DNA of 64,000 nt from Pyrenophora tritici-repentis (GCF_003171515.1 NC_089399.1:3782001-3846000), one strand, 5' to 3'. Positions 1 through 11,379 are shown, counted from the first letter of the stretch. The notes: generated by a model from the letters alone, not told the origin. Numbers and translations: made by a program.

Positions 1-71
1 ACTACGACGCTTTCTGGACTATATGGATTTTCAACGCATCGCGGCAACTAAACCCCAATACTATGTATGGG

Positions 72-1641
72 TCAACACCGATCATCTTCTACACGTGGCA
101 CCTCTGTCATCATTGCCGATCTCCCTTCTTCATCTTTCAACCCCTGCTCTTCTCTCACACCTTCGTCCCTACTACCGTCATCCTCTTTTTCTTCTCCAAC
201 ACAACTTACTCCAACGATAGCCTCTTCACTCTCATTCTCCATCTCCGTCAGCCCGTCGAATCCATACTTTCTTTCGCTCAACTCCTTCTCACTGCCTGCA
301 CTACACGGCTTCGTCGAGTATTCCTTACTACCCGACCGCTTGTGGCGCGTAGAAGTATTATTTGACTGCATAAACACATGTCTACCGTTGCTGTGACTGC
401 GGCTCCGGCTCGCGTGGATACTACTATTCCACACCCTGGGGATATAAGTTTTGACGAGGATCTTGAGCGTGGAAGCTGAGGAGCATATGATGGCTGGGTA
501 TAAAACAATTAGTCGTGTGATGAATGAAGTAAGGAACGTACTGGAACGTGGACTTACCAGCATAAATCTCAACACTAAACCAATTCAACGAATCCGCCAT
601 ATACCACCAAATATCCTCCTCTTTCCCCAGAGAAAGCACATAGTAAAACCTCACACAACCCGCCACCACAGCCACCAGTCCGACGCAGAGGAGCGCGCCC
701 AGGGCGACTTTCTGCGAACGTGGCATTTGTAGTTTCCAGAGTATGAAGAGCGGGAGGCTGTATATCGCTACATATTGAGTGATACTGCACCAAAACCGTC
801 AGCACACTTTCCTCCATCTCCATCTTCTCCATATCGGGGCGCACATATTTTACCCCGCCATTCACCTCAAAGAAAACCTGCTGCGTACTCTGCGTCAAGC
901 ACTTCTCCGGCTCCCGTGCCTGCCTACTCAAATCCCAAAACAGCGACGGCGGCATACAGACAAACAGCAGCACAAAGAATGTGACGACGGTGAGCAAAGC
1001 CACCGAGACGAGCAAGACGTAAACGAGGCGACGGGTGCGAAGGTGCGGATCGAGACGCAGGCAGAAGAGCAGGATACTGGATTTGACGCAGAAGACGGCG
1101 GTTGTGTAGAGGACGCGGCAGGCAAGGTTTGCTTTTAGCATTGGGGCGAGATTTAGGGGTGGTATGGAGGGTGCTGGGGTGTGGTTAGCTGGGGATGGGT
1201 GGGTAAAGGGGAGGAGGGGGCACCGACTGTGCATGCCGACGCCGTAGTAGCCGGCTGTTTTTTTTTGGGGGGGGGGGGGGGGGTTGTTAGTACGGTGGGT
1301 TGGAGGGGAGGGGACGGACAGAACATGATTGCGATTGAGAGGCCGATGGTGGAGAGTGTACCGGCTAGCATTAGATCTGGCGTTCAAGGGTTTGTTAGTA
1401 TAGAGATCTCGTTTAGATATTTTGGGCCATGTAGGGTGAGCTTACAATCATCTGCTGCCAGCTGTAACTGTAGTAAACGTACTAGCACATGAACGCGCAG
1501 TAGAACGATGATGCTCGTTATAACTATAAACGGAAAGCCAACAACAAATAACGACACTTGTTTGCTGTCGCCATCAAAGCCGCGAGTATGAAGCTGATGA
1601 TTTGATACTTGTACATGGACCAGCAGAGCCTGAGGTGCCAT
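72..1641 (-). CDS. PTH11-like / fungal rhodopsin-domain integral membrane protein (5 exons, one-base frame mismatch)
   Basis: Seven-helix membrane protein of the fungal PTH11-like receptor group (rhodopsin domain), expected at the plasma membrane as a possible signal sensor. Exons read from the right are 1446-1641, 1320-1376, 854-1254, 558-784 and 72-493. Family marks are ADDYLMLAGTLSTIGLS across the first splice, YGVGMHS after the second, the stretch CVKSSILLFCLRL, then AIYSLPLFILWKLQ and PRSQKVALG, with a long Ser/Glu-rich cytoplasmic tail. Introns 1, 2 and 4 keep frame perfectly and have CTAAC/CTAAT branch sites. The exon 3 to exon 4 junction does not: the exon sum is 1303 nt, one base too many, at the GGGG run 853-856. 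The start at 1641 is the first Met before helix 1, and an earlier exon is possible. The ligand is unknown. Family call is firm; gene integrity is uncertain. Confidence 0.72.
1267..1283. repeat. 17-base poly-G run inside intron 2 of the PTH11-like gene
   Basis: Seventeen consecutive G on the + strand, preceded by nine T. On the coding (-) strand it is a C run between the CTAAC branch site and the AAAACAG acceptor, so it forms the polypyrimidine region of a 65 bp intron. It is a likely site of length polymorphism or assembly error. Confidence 0.85.
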
Positions 1642-2680
1642 ACCTGATGTGATGCTGTGAAGCTAGTAGGAGACGGTGGAGAAATAGACGCGCGCCTATG
1701 TAGTCGTACAGCAACCGCTCCTTTAGAGATATGACTGACGCCACAGGGATGAGCATTTGTGCCACGGAGATAGAACAAGGCATTGTCGATCATTGTGACT
1801 GTTTTCTTGCTCTATTCAAATTCACATCTTTGAGACAGATTTAACCCAGGGCGCTGGGCTGTCGCCTACCTACGCCGCAATGTGAAATTGTCTTGGTTTG
1901 AGACGCGCGGCTGTGGTTAGACGCTCTGGTGTAGTAACATGTTTTTTATTGTGTAGTAATTTAATTGCGTTTGGTTGCTCTGTTTGCTCCGACAGCTTCA
2001 AGATGATCAACACATACTAAACTTTCTAGTCGATCAGACTCACTGGAGGACTAGCTTGAGCCTCCGGCAGAAATGTTCCGCATGAGCCTCCCAATGCACT
2101 GACTCGTGCTGAGCAATCCCCCACGCTATGCCATAATCTAGCGGGGATCCTTCCAACGGGCTTTCCGCTTTGGGATTTCAGAATCGACGCATTGCATATT
2201 ATGACAATTTCAAGGCGGTCTGGAGAGATTGATCATGTGTTTTCAGCTGCGAAAGAATTGCTTGGTAGGTAGACTGTGCCGCTTTGCTCTTGTGTAGATG
2301 TGGCATGGCATTTGGAGTATTTGTGTTCAAGTGGGGTTGGGATAGTGCTGTAGCTTCCCTAGGATATGGAACGACTTTGTGCTTAGTCATGGGTACCCAT
2401 AAATGCAGAAGGTACGCTCCGCGGGAAGGAGGAGATGACAGCTGTCTTTGCATGATCTAACTTGCCCAACGGATGAATATGCATACAGAATCAGAGGTCA
2501 ATCACGCATGGATGTACTTCGTGACGCTGGAAATAGATTGGTAAGTCTTGGGTACCTTTCTGATATCATCCAAGAGAACTCCAGACCCACAGTTTACTTC
2601 TTCGCGCCAATACAGCTCTCCGTAGAGAACATCCGCCTACCTTCCTTCAACGCACCCAGCTCATCCTTGAAATCCTTCTC
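1642..2680. other. Intergenic, 1.0 kb
   Basis: Upstream of the PTH11-like gene and downstream of the epimerase. Only short, unconvincing open frames occur on either strand; I see no RNA gene, repeat or transposon end. An additional 5' exon of the PTH11-like gene cannot be excluded in 1642-1800. Confidence 0.6.
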
Positions 2681-3718
2681 CTAAGTCGCCTGCAGCATCC
2701 CCGGCTGCCATCCCAAGAGTCTACGCGCCAATACCGCCTTCGTAGTCGTATGCCCAGCCCAGCCACACTCGGCAATATCGCGACGACCCGCAGTCAACTT
2801 CTCGGCAATTTCATCCAGCGATACATTCCGGATTTCCTTCTCCTGTGGAGTATCCTCACGCGGCAACAAACCATCTTCAAATGCTAGGTCTAGGCACCTC
2901 TGGTTGATATCCTTGATGAGCGTGTGACCAACCGCCGCGAACATCACACCGTTTCGACCAGAAGGGAGGTATCTGACGCCCCGGTCCTCACGCTCGAGAA
3001 TAGTGCGCGCGAGGACGTACATCTTTGCTAGGTCGGAGACGTGGACCCAGTCAAAATTGGCTGTGTCGTTGAGGTTCCAGCCATAACCATGTTGCACCAC
3101 GTACATCATGATTAGAGGAATGACAAGGCCTTGGCGGTTGAACAAAGCTCCTCCTTCACCAAATATACAAGGCGTGTTGATGCTGATGGCATTCACGCCT
3201 GTTGCAGTGGCTGCTTCGAGAACACTGAGTTCGGTTGTGCGCTGTGAGTATGGATCCTCTTCGTCAAGGGCTTTCATAAAATGAAAGATCCCAGCCCCGT
3301 CCCTTTCGTCGTCCCATTCGTAGGGCGGGCGTGGAGGTTGTGTCAGGGGACGGTCGGAAACATTGGTGCAGCCGGAGATATGTAGCATCCACGGTGCTGG
3401 TTTGCCTGTGTTGACGCCGCGTGCCAGGCCGTTGACAAAGGCTGCAGCGCCTTCTGGGATGAAGCCAGAGCCAGTGTTGATGACAATATCGTAGTTTGTG
3501 GCTGTGTCTTCGATAAAGACTGTGTCATCTAGACCAGTCCATCTGATCGTGTTGACGCGAGATCCATATGCTTCCTTCAATTTGGAGGCCTGTACATTGT
3601 CGCGAATGAGGACATCGAAAGTGAGGGGTTTGAGACTGAGTTCAGTGCTTGCAATGAGCTGAGCGAGGACTGTGCCGCCCACGTAGCCAGTGGCACCAGT
3701 GATGAGGATCTTGCTCAT
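2681..3718 (-). CDS. NAD(P)-binding Rossmann-fold protein (epimerase/NmrA-like, extended SDR)
   Basis: Single-exon 345-residue protein of the extended short-chain dehydrogenase type. It opens with MSKILITGATGYVGG, a canonical GxxGxxG dinucleotide-binding turn at residues 8-14, followed by DVLIRD at the end of strand 2. The middle carries the YDIVINTGSG and WMLHISG strands and an NTPCIFGEGG stretch typical of NAD-dependent epimerases. A clear YxxxK catalytic pair is not obvious, so it could be a redox-sensing NmrA/HSCARG-like binder or a reductase acting on a small carbonyl compound rather than a sugar epimerase. Length fits the family. No signal peptide or membrane segment is seen, so it is probably cytosolic. 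It stands alone, convergent with nothing related. The substrate cannot be told from sequence. Confidence 0.85.
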   Translation of the reverse strand: MSKILITGATGYVGGTVLAQLIASTELSLKPLTFDVLIRDNVQASKLKEAYGSRVNTIRWTGLDDTVFIEDTATNYDIVINTGSGFIPEGAAAFVNGLARGVNTGKPAPWMLHISGCTNVSDRPLTQPPRPPYEWDDERDGAGIFHFMKALDEEDPYSQRTTELSVLEAATATGVNAISINTPCIFGEGGALFNRQGLVIPLIMMYVVQHGYGWNLNDTANFDWVHVSDLAKMYVLARTILEREDRGVRYLPSGRNGVMFAAVGHTLIKDINQRCLDLAFEDGLLPREDTPQEKEIRNVSLDEIAEKLTAGRRDIAECGWAGHTTTKAVLARRLLGWQPGMLQAT

Positions 3719-5103
3719 GTTGAATTGAAGAGATGAATCACAGCACGAAACGTGTCTCCTTTCCAGTCTACATATACTCCCACCCTCGGATCAATGTCTC
3801 CGCAGCGTGACCCGTATCTTCATCTCATAGTGGGGAAATACAATGCACATGGCATTTTTAAGTATTAGGAGTAGCACTATTTGGAAAGGGAGTACATTAG
3901 CGTAGGATGTGTACTGCGTGATAGAGGCGTGGTCGGACTATGCCCGTACTAGCAAGACTACCGACCAGTACTTCCTTCGTCATTCAAACGTCGATCTCGT
4001 GGGGACCACGTGCACTGAGTTTTTCGAAGCTTTGTATTGTTATACTGTCAGGCAGGAGTTAAAAAAGCTCGGAAGAACTCTCGTCAAAAGCATATAATAT
4101 GTTGCAGTATATGCAGTCAATCAAAGCGTAACCGCGCGAGGCAGTAATCAGAGTATATCGTGTATGTTTTCTTGTAGTGTTGTTTCTGCTCGCCTTTTTA
4201 CGAAGGCAGCAGCAGGGTCTGTTTATATGACGTATCTATGATCCAGCTGAGGTAAGAGGTGCTCAATAAAGTGAGGAAGCAGCACCAGAACACCAACACG
4301 TGATCTGCTTCTCCTCACAACCGTCACATAATCGATGGTTCTTTAGGTTGGTACGCCAAGGATAGGATATACTGTCAGTTTTGATCTATGTGCCAAGAAA
4401 TATTCCCAGTGCGAATAGTCATACTACTCTTTGGTCCTTTCATATATCGTCCAAGTCATCATAAAGGCTTCAATGTTCCTATCTTTCCATCAAGATGTAT
4501 CATATGTCTTTTCTTTCCAACGAGGAATCATCTTCAAACAGCAATAGAACCTCTCATTTTTCAACAACAGAACTAGTACAGACGTTGAGCTATCTTTTAT
4601 ACTGTGCTAGATAAGAGTCGCAAAGCCTCTGTAGAGCTCTCCTCGAAATCATGTGATCGATGTTTCCTCGAATTGCCACGCCAAGCATTTTGTGCTACCT
4701 TCTGGACCCTGTCTCAGACAAAGCGCTCGACACACTCACCTAATCAGCTCAATCTATAGAAAAATAAACACGGAATATAATAATTAAGTGAAGGCGAAGA
4801 CTGGGACCTACTATTATTTACCTGTTCCCTCATCAACCACGCATCCGCCATCATCAACCCTGCCCAACAGCGATCTTTCTCCAACGCGCGCAGTATCATT
4901 CCTCCAGATCAAAGTCTTGCGCATTGTCTCACCACATACTCTTTACTCTTTATCTTCCATCCTCACTCTTTGTCTCACCATCGTCATCCATGACAACCCC
5001 TTCTCTTTGTCCGCCCAACACCTCGAAAAACCAGAATATCGATCAAGCTTTCCATTTCTTGTCCAACTCAAATCTTCGCCACTTCAACCGTCAATACACA
5101 CAC
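3719..5103. other. Intergenic, 1.4 kb (divergent promoter region)
   Basis: Lies between the divergently transcribed epimerase and the large + strand protein gene, so it must hold both promoters. AT-rich patches occur around 4740-4800. I see no open frame above about 60 residues that looks real, apart from the 5' extension of the next frame (4924-5103), which I treat as untranslated leader. Confidence 0.55.
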
Positions 5104-7776
5104 ATGTTGTCCAGGAATCCATACGCTAGCACAGGCTACGGCCTCCCTGCAGACTACTACGACTCTTCGTCCGGCTCCTCGGGAAAGAGGAAGAGGGCGT
5201 CGTCGCCGCCGGCTGTAAGACAAAGGTCTCCTCAGGAGAAAATTGAGTTTACAACTCAGACGAGCTTTGAACCCAAGAAGAGGCTATCAGACGAGTATCG
5301 CCATGATATGAGAAAGTTGCAGTACGGGCGACCAGATAGGCGAGAATATTTTGCGCAGACAAGCCCACGAAGCATCCTGCAGCAAAGATCCGAACAAAGA
5401 TGCCGACAGCAACCCAAGCGCCTCTTCCGACCCAAAACAACCGAAGAAAAAATCTACCATCAGATCCTCCAGGACGAAGCCACAGCCCGCTACGTCCCAC
5501 CCGGGCCCGAACTCCAAATCCAACTCAACGACCCTCATGATATCCGGCAGCACATTTCCCTGCAAGATTTCTGGCCTCGGAAAGACTTGGATGGGTTAGG
5601 GTCAGAATCATGGGATGAATGGGTCGCTAGAAAGGTATACGAAGGAGGATGGGCATCATGGTTTCTCGACCCCCCAGCTCCGCCAAAACCAGAAGGAATA
5701 GTCGAATACCCACGCCGACCTGATGCAGACTCCTCCTCCCAACCCTTGTCCAAGAGACATAAACTAAACTCTGGTCGCGCCCCCAACACCTTCATTGGCA
5801 TGCCTTCCGCACGATGGGGTGTCATCCCCGCAGCTACTATCGATGGTGTCAGTGAATTATACAACGCATCAGGCGCCATTATACCCGCGGTTACTAGGCG
5901 CGGATTCAGAGCTGTGCGGAGTATTCCGAAGGCTGTGGGTAGGTTTATTGGTGTGAAGGATGAGGTTGCGGAAAGGTGGGGGATAGATGTCGATTCCAGC
6001 TCGGATAGCTCTGAGGGTTCTGATGCTGATAGCTCTGATGGCGATGATGACGACTATACGCCTAGAGCGCAGGAAACGGGTGTACCGCTTCCTGCTCCAC
6101 GACCTACATCGGATATACTCCCCGATTATTTGATACCTAGGCAGGCGCTGAAGACTAATGCTGCTGGTGAAGATGGAACGACGATGCAGCAAGGAAGTGG
6201 AGACCAGAATGTGCCGTGGCCTAATGTTATACTGTCTGTGCGGAGGGATACCAAGGTAAAGCCGAGTTCCGTACCAAAGATTCCTCGTGGTACGCCAGAA
6301 ATGACCGAGACTGTGACAAAGGTCAAGTCGAAGTTTCCAGTCCAGACAGTCTCCGGTGCTGGACGAGGAAGCCAGAGTATGCCGCGGACGAAGAGGTCTA
6401 CTCATACAGTGCCTGTGGGAAGGGATACCACGGTACAGCCGAGTTCGGTACCAAAGAATCGTGATACACCAGCTAAGACCGCGGTAAATGTCAAATCGAT
6501 GCGCCCAGCATCGCCAGACTTGGGTGATACAGTAGAAAGTTACTATAAAAACAGCGAGGTCAATACCACATCGCCAACCAACGCAATGCTTCGAAGGAGG
6601 GATAGCGCAGCAGTGGAATATCCAGTACTAGATATTCCCCGTATTACGATAGCTGGAACCGAAAACGCGGGAAACGTCAATTCGAAGCGTCCAGCACAGC
6701 CAGACTCCGGTGCTGCAGTAAGACCTTCCTTGATGAAAAGCATGTTCACCATCACAACGCAACCGTCAGCACCAACACTGCCAACACATCAGCCGACACA
6801 ATCGAACCAGAACTACATCATTTTTCCAACTTGCAGCAGCAGACACAGTACAGAAACCACATTCTGCGAACACTGCGGTACTCCTTGGCCTCCCAAGCCT
6901 GCGCCCAAGTCAGAAGCCCGCTCCATCATGCGCAACAATCCCTACCCAGATACTATGCATCTTCCTGGGAGCTACTTATCCCCTAAGTACCAGAAAGGAC
7001 CTTTAGATGCCACGCTAGTCACGCGCGCAGAGCGCAAGTGGTGGGACATTCGTCAACCGGACGAAGAATTTGACGAAGAAGCTTTTATGATGACGGGTGG
7101 AGCTGGGCCGGCTGGCACATTGGATGTGGACGGGACGCCAATTTATATCCCAGAAGAGGAACGTGAACGTTTGCTTGCAGATAAGAGAATGCAGGAGGCG
7201 AATTTTGCTGCTCGGGAGCACATTGCGATGAGGCGGAAGAATTTTGCGAGACTGAATGGGTTGAATTATCCTACCAGTCAGCCTTACTTCGACGAGCTTG
7301 GTTCTTATGTGCCTACTGAGCAAGTTAGGGAAAACACACCAGAAAAACCATACATCCCAGAGGGAGAATGCATGACGGATACAGCTCAAGAATTACTCAA
7401 CAACGTAGCCAAGCTGCGGGAAGAAGCCGTAGCCCAGGGTCGCGTGTTCCCCGAAGGCATCACTGGCTGGGATGAGATGGGTGAGGCTGTGCAAGAACAC
7501 GTAAGGTGGGCCACTCGGCTCATTGAAGAGAACGAGCGTCGGTCAAGCTCGGCAGCTGATCAAGCAACAACGCAGCAGCAGATACCCCAAATCGACAAAG
7601 CTTTCGGATTTGATGCGGAGCTTCAGAAGCTAGATGACCAGAGAATCAGAATGCTATATGATGGATACTGCTGGCCAGAGGACCTCATCGGCTGGGCCGG
7701 CTACTCTGATGCAGACAGGAATCTCATCTGGGAAGCGACTCTGTACCTAGAACATAAAGAAGCGATGGAGGAGTAG
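5104..7776 (+). CDS. Hypothetical low-complexity nuclear-type protein, about 890 aa
   Basis: I do not recognise the family. The frame is open from 4924, but the first 60 residues are Ser/Pro/Leu-rich leader-like sequence, and the Met at 5104 (MLSRNPYASTGYGLPADYY) is a better start. Early basic patches (SGKRKRASSP) suggest nuclear import. A central acidic Ser/Asp stretch lies near residues 300-325. Degenerate repeats around RDTxVxPSSVPK follow. A half zinc-ribbon (CSSRH then FCEHCGTPW) lies near residue 580; the first CxxC is reduced to one Cys. The C-terminal 300 residues are more ordered, rich in Glu/Arg, with QELLNNVAKLREEAVAQG and a WPEDLIGWAGY motif. No intron is needed. It may be a nucleic-acid or scaffold protein, but nothing proves it. 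Confidence 0.7.
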   Translation: MLSRNPYASTGYGLPADYYDSSSGSSGKRKRASSPPAVRQRSPQEKIEFTTQTSFEPKKRLSDEYRHDMRKLQYGRPDRREYFAQTSPRSILQQRSEQRCRQQPKRLFRPKTTEEKIYHQILQDEATARYVPPGPELQIQLNDPHDIRQHISLQDFWPRKDLDGLGSESWDEWVARKVYEGGWASWFLDPPAPPKPEGIVEYPRRPDADSSSQPLSKRHKLNSGRAPNTFIGMPSARWGVIPAATIDGVSELYNASGAIIPAVTRRGFRAVRSIPKAVGRFIGVKDEVAERWGIDVDSSSDSSEGSDADSSDGDDDDYTPRAQETGVPLPAPRPTSDILPDYLIPRQALKTNAAGEDGTTMQQGSGDQNVPWPNVILSVRRDTKVKPSSVPKIPRGTPEMTETVTKVKSKFPVQTVSGAGRGSQSMPRTKRSTHTVPVGRDTTVQPSSVPKNRDTPAKTAVNVKSMRPASPDLGDTVESYYKNSEVNTTSPTNAMLRRRDSAAVEYPVLDIPRITIAGTENAGNVNSKRPAQPDSGAAVRPSLMKSMFTITTQPSAPTLPTHQPTQSNQNYIIFPTCSSRHSTETTFCEHCGTPWPPKPAPKSEARSIMRNNPYPDTMHLPGSYLSPKYQKGPLDATLVTRAERKWWDIRQPDEEFDEEAFMMTGGAGPAGTLDVDGTPIYIPEEERERLLADKRMQEANFAAREHIAMRRKNFARLNGLNYPTSQPYFDELGSYVPTEQVRENTPEKPYIPEGECMTDTAQELLNNVAKLREEAVAQGRVFPEGITGWDEMGEAVQEHVRWATRLIEENERRSSSAADQATTQQQIPQIDKAFGFDAELQKLDDQRIRMLYDGYCWPEDLIGWAGYSDADRNLIWEATLYLEHKEAMEE

Positions 7777-8453
7777 ATGCAACAACACAGCCCTGCCCTT
7801 ACGGATGATTCAATGTACTGCAACCCGTAAGAAGACGACTATACCAAGCGCCTTCTTCAGCAAAAGAACAGGCTTCTGAGGCGAATGATGATATGGCGCA
7901 GCTAGGGGTCTTGGCAATATTGGTTCTAAAGCGGCGACAGGTTTGTGCGGATAGTCGGAAAGTTGGATGCTCTGCGATGGAAAAAGTAGGGATCGGCGAT
8001 GTGTATGGCAGTCGCTATTGATATACGATGTAAGAAATCTGAGACTTGATTGAGCAGCGAGAGCAGGCAGAGTTGTGAGGGTGTCAATTGTAGAAGTAAT
8101 CCGGATATTCATGATTTCATAATACAATGCATTAAATAGAATGCATGTGATTCGTAGGTGATAGGTAGCAAGAGGGTGCTTGCTCACATGCCGTGCCTTT
8201 CGTCGAGCTGATGCTTAGTTATGCAGGGTCTGTCCAATCAGAGTAGGCGGATTCGACTCATCCTGAGCCGAGCCATGTCTTGGTTTGGCAACGCCACTGC
8301 TCCAGCATTGATCGTGCTAGCCTTGTAAGCCATATGGCTATATGTGTGAGGTCGTTGGGAAAGACCAGAGCAAGCATACTCTCGTAATCTCATCTAACTA
8401 CCAATTCTGAGGACGACCGGTCAGCACGGCAAAACTTTCCAATCACCAGGCCA
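7777..8453. other. Intergenic, 0.7 kb
   Basis: 3' end of the preceding gene and promoter of the ABC-F gene. I see no convincing coding sequence or structured RNA. A minus-strand frame at 7810-8187 lacks any recognisable family and looks random. Confidence 0.55.
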
Positions 8454-10861
8454 ATGGTACGCAAAACCAAAGACGGGGGGGCGGCAGTTGAGGGCCATCC
8501 GAGCGGTGGGCATATCACAGTCACGGTGCAACAGTCGCGCTATGCACTTGACGCCGTAGATGCACCCGCTTCCAAGGAGGTACGATACCTAGTGACCTTC
8601 CAAGGGTTGTATGATTGCTCATATTTTTAGATACTCGTCAAGGACCTATCAATTGCAGTAGCGAACAGGGAATTGCTGTCACATAGCACACTTCACCTAG
8701 TCGAAGCTCGGCATTACGTTCTCGTAGGCCGCAATGGGACCGGCAAGTCCACTTTGCTCAAGGCTATAGCGAATGGGCTGATTCCCGGTATTCCATGGAG
8801 CACTCGTATCCTACTCTTAGGTCAGACTAGAGACGAGCATCTGGAGGATGACATGGGCAGGCTCAAGCTTGAGAGTGAAACGGTTTTGCAGCACGTGGTC
8901 CGCAGCGATCGGACCAGAGAGTGCTATTTGCGCGAAGAAAAAATGCTTAGAGAAGCATTTGCAGATTCTGTTGATTCCATGGCGGCTGTTAGGGCCCACC
9001 GACGCATTGGCCACGACCGGCTGGCACTGCAGTTGAAAGAATGTCATCGTATCGCCGAGAGAAGGAGCGGCGCACGAGGGAAGCAGGCCAGGAAAGAGCT
9101 GGTCAAACTTGAAGAGCGCTTCGACGAGTCTGGCAAGCGATTAGAAGACGGAGAAACCGAAATTAATCCCATGGAGCTTAGTGAAGAGATACAAGCCGCC
9201 TCAGACATGCTTTCGGGCGTGCAAGCCTCTTTGGAACTCATGGATGCCGGTCAGGCAGAGATGAAAGCCCGCATGGTCTTGTTGGGTCTTGGTTTCAAGG
9301 AGGAGCGCATCGACAACCCGGTATCAGAGCTCTCCGGGGGTTGGAAAACACGTTGTGACCTTGCTTGTGCCCTTGCACAGTACTCCGATGTGCTGCTGCT
9401 GGATGAACCCACAAATTTCCTTGATTTGCCATCAATCATATGGCTGCAGAACTACATCCGCGGCCTGAACGGCACAACCGTCCTGCTGACGACCCATGAC
9501 CGCAATTTCGGTGATGCCGTTGCAGAGGAACTGATCGTGTTGCGTAACCAGACCCTGGAGACGTTTCGCGGCAACCTCAGTTTGTACGAGCGAGAGAGAT
9601 GGAAAAAGGCAAAGCATATGACAAAGATGAAGGAGGCGTTAGATAAGCAGAAGAAGCACGTGGAGAAGAGCATTGCAGGCAATATCAAAGCGGCCAGGGA
9701 CAAGGGGGATGACAAGAAGCTGAAGCAGGCAGCATCCAGGAAGAAGAAGCTGGATGAGAGGATGGGAGTGCAAGTCAGTTGGAAAGGCGGTCGGTTCAAA
9801 CTGAATCGCGACCTTGCAGGCTATCACACGTCCCGTCGCGCAGAAGTGGAAGTCCCGAATTTTGATCCGCCGGTAGATGTCTCCTTTCCCCACCAACCAT
9901 CAGAGCTACGGTTCCCTGGAGCGCTGGTGCATCTGGACCAGGTGTGCTTTGCGTATTCTAAAAACACAGACGGGCCGATATTGAGGGACGTCAGTTTGAC
10001 GATACATCCACGTGCGCGGATAGGGGTGGCAGGACTCAATGGGAGTGGCAAGAGCACATTGGTGTCTCTGATTACGGGCGGTGACGAAAGTGGGGGTCTA
10101 CGACCGACGTCTGGCACGATTATGCGACACGGGCGAGTGAGGATTGGTCGGTATTCGCAGCAGTCGGTTGAGGAGATGACGGCCATGGCGTCGGCAAACG
10201 CACAGCTAACGGCGCTCCGCCATGTAATGGACTCGGCTGGAGATGGCATGCTAGAACAGGAAGCGCGAGCACTCCTGGGCGGTCTAGGGCTTCATGGACA
10301 GACGGTATCGGACGTGCCGCTGGCGCAGCTATCGGGAGGGCAAAAGGTTAGGGTGGCGCTTGCCGTTGTGCTGTGGCCGCCGCCGCACCTGCTCATACTC
10401 GACGAAGTGACGACGCACTTGGATGCCGATACGACGCTGGGTCTCGTGATGGGCTTGAGACAGTATCGTGGTGCGCTAGTAGTAGTAACCCACGATCGGT
10501 TTTTTATGAGGTACGTCAGCGCCAGCGCTGCTTGGGCAGTGGGAGCGCCGCAGTTGGCGCCGCATATGGCGTGAGGGTCATAATAAAAGGCAACTATTGA
10601 CAACCCCACAGAACCATGGTAGAAGGAGAATCGCCATACAAGCTAGCGCCAGGGGTCCGGGGCTCGAGCGACGAGGCTGACGAGTCTGCGTCTGAAAGCA
10701 GCGACTCGGAGGCAGTGTCGACAGGGGGGGTGCTAAGGTCGGGAACGGTTTTTCGGCTGGCTCAAGGCCAGCTCGTTGAGCTATCGGGCGGTATGGGGGA
10801 GTATGAAGCGATCGCCGCCAGGAGGGCTGCCAAGCTAGGCGCGGTACAGCTGCAGCGATAA
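8454..10861 (+). CDS. ABC-F family ATPase (twin-cassette, no membrane domain)
   Basis: Soluble ABC-F protein with two ATP-binding cassettes, of the ribosome-associated class that includes fungal Arb1, Gcn20 and New1. Exons are 8454-8579, 8631-10510 and 10612-10861, giving 751 residues in frame. Cassette 1 has Walker A GRNGTGKST near residue 75, signature LSGGWKTR and Walker B VLLLDEPTNFLD. A basic coiled linker of about 80 residues follows. Cassette 2 has GLNGSGKST, LSGGQKVRVALA and LLILDEVTTHLD, where the usual DEPTNHLD is altered at two positions. H-loops are TTHDRNF and VTHDRFF. The last exon adds an acidic Ser/Glu loop and the closing FRLAQGQLVELSGG strand. Without splicing of intron 2 the frame ends early at 10574. 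The N-terminus is only about 40 residues before the first cassette, much shorter than in Gcn20. A role in translation is inferred from the family. Confidence 0.9.
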
Positions 10862-11379
10862 GTTAGGTGCAGACGTAGGTTTTAGCAGACGGAGAAATAC
10901 GAAATCGACAAGGACAAGACTGAGACGGATACGGGCGCCCCATCACGGACGACGTTTTGTCGTTGTGTGCAGGCATGTCGACTCGAGGAGTGACAGACGC
11001 CAGGGCCAGCAGACTGCAAGACTCCGGGCGGGCTTGCTACCCGCTGCACGCACAGATGACTACGCGACACCTGCGCGTACATCATAGAGCACGGGAAGTT
11101 TAGGGGCAGTAGGGGCAGCTTTTGTCGCCAAGCTAGCAAAGTAATATTGTTCCAACGCGTCGCTCTCGCTCCTTTTGCAGCCAGCATCCAATTGGTCTTC
11201 ATTCATTAGCCATTGGCGTGCACCATGCCCATCTTCCCTTGTATACCCCATCTGTCGCCCATGATTATGCGGTAACTGTAGCCTTGAATCCTCCAGCTGG
11301 CGCGCATGAACGACGACGTCGTGTTTCGAACTAAGCTCAAGCCTGGAACCCTGAACCTGAATGCACACTGCCGGGCATC
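10862..11379. other. Intergenic, 0.5 kb
   Basis: Between two tandem + strand genes. It presumably holds the ABC-F 3' UTR and the promoter and leader of the zinc-finger gene. No gene, repeat or RNA is visible. Confidence 0.6.

Noticed and set aside
72..1641. Treating the PTH11-like locus as several separate small genes
   Set aside because: Splice signals and family order join the pieces into one receptor; only one junction is off by a base.
10616..10861. Separate 81-residue gene after the ABC-F gene
   Set aside because: Splice from 10510 to 10612 keeps frame and supplies the closing strand of cassette 2.
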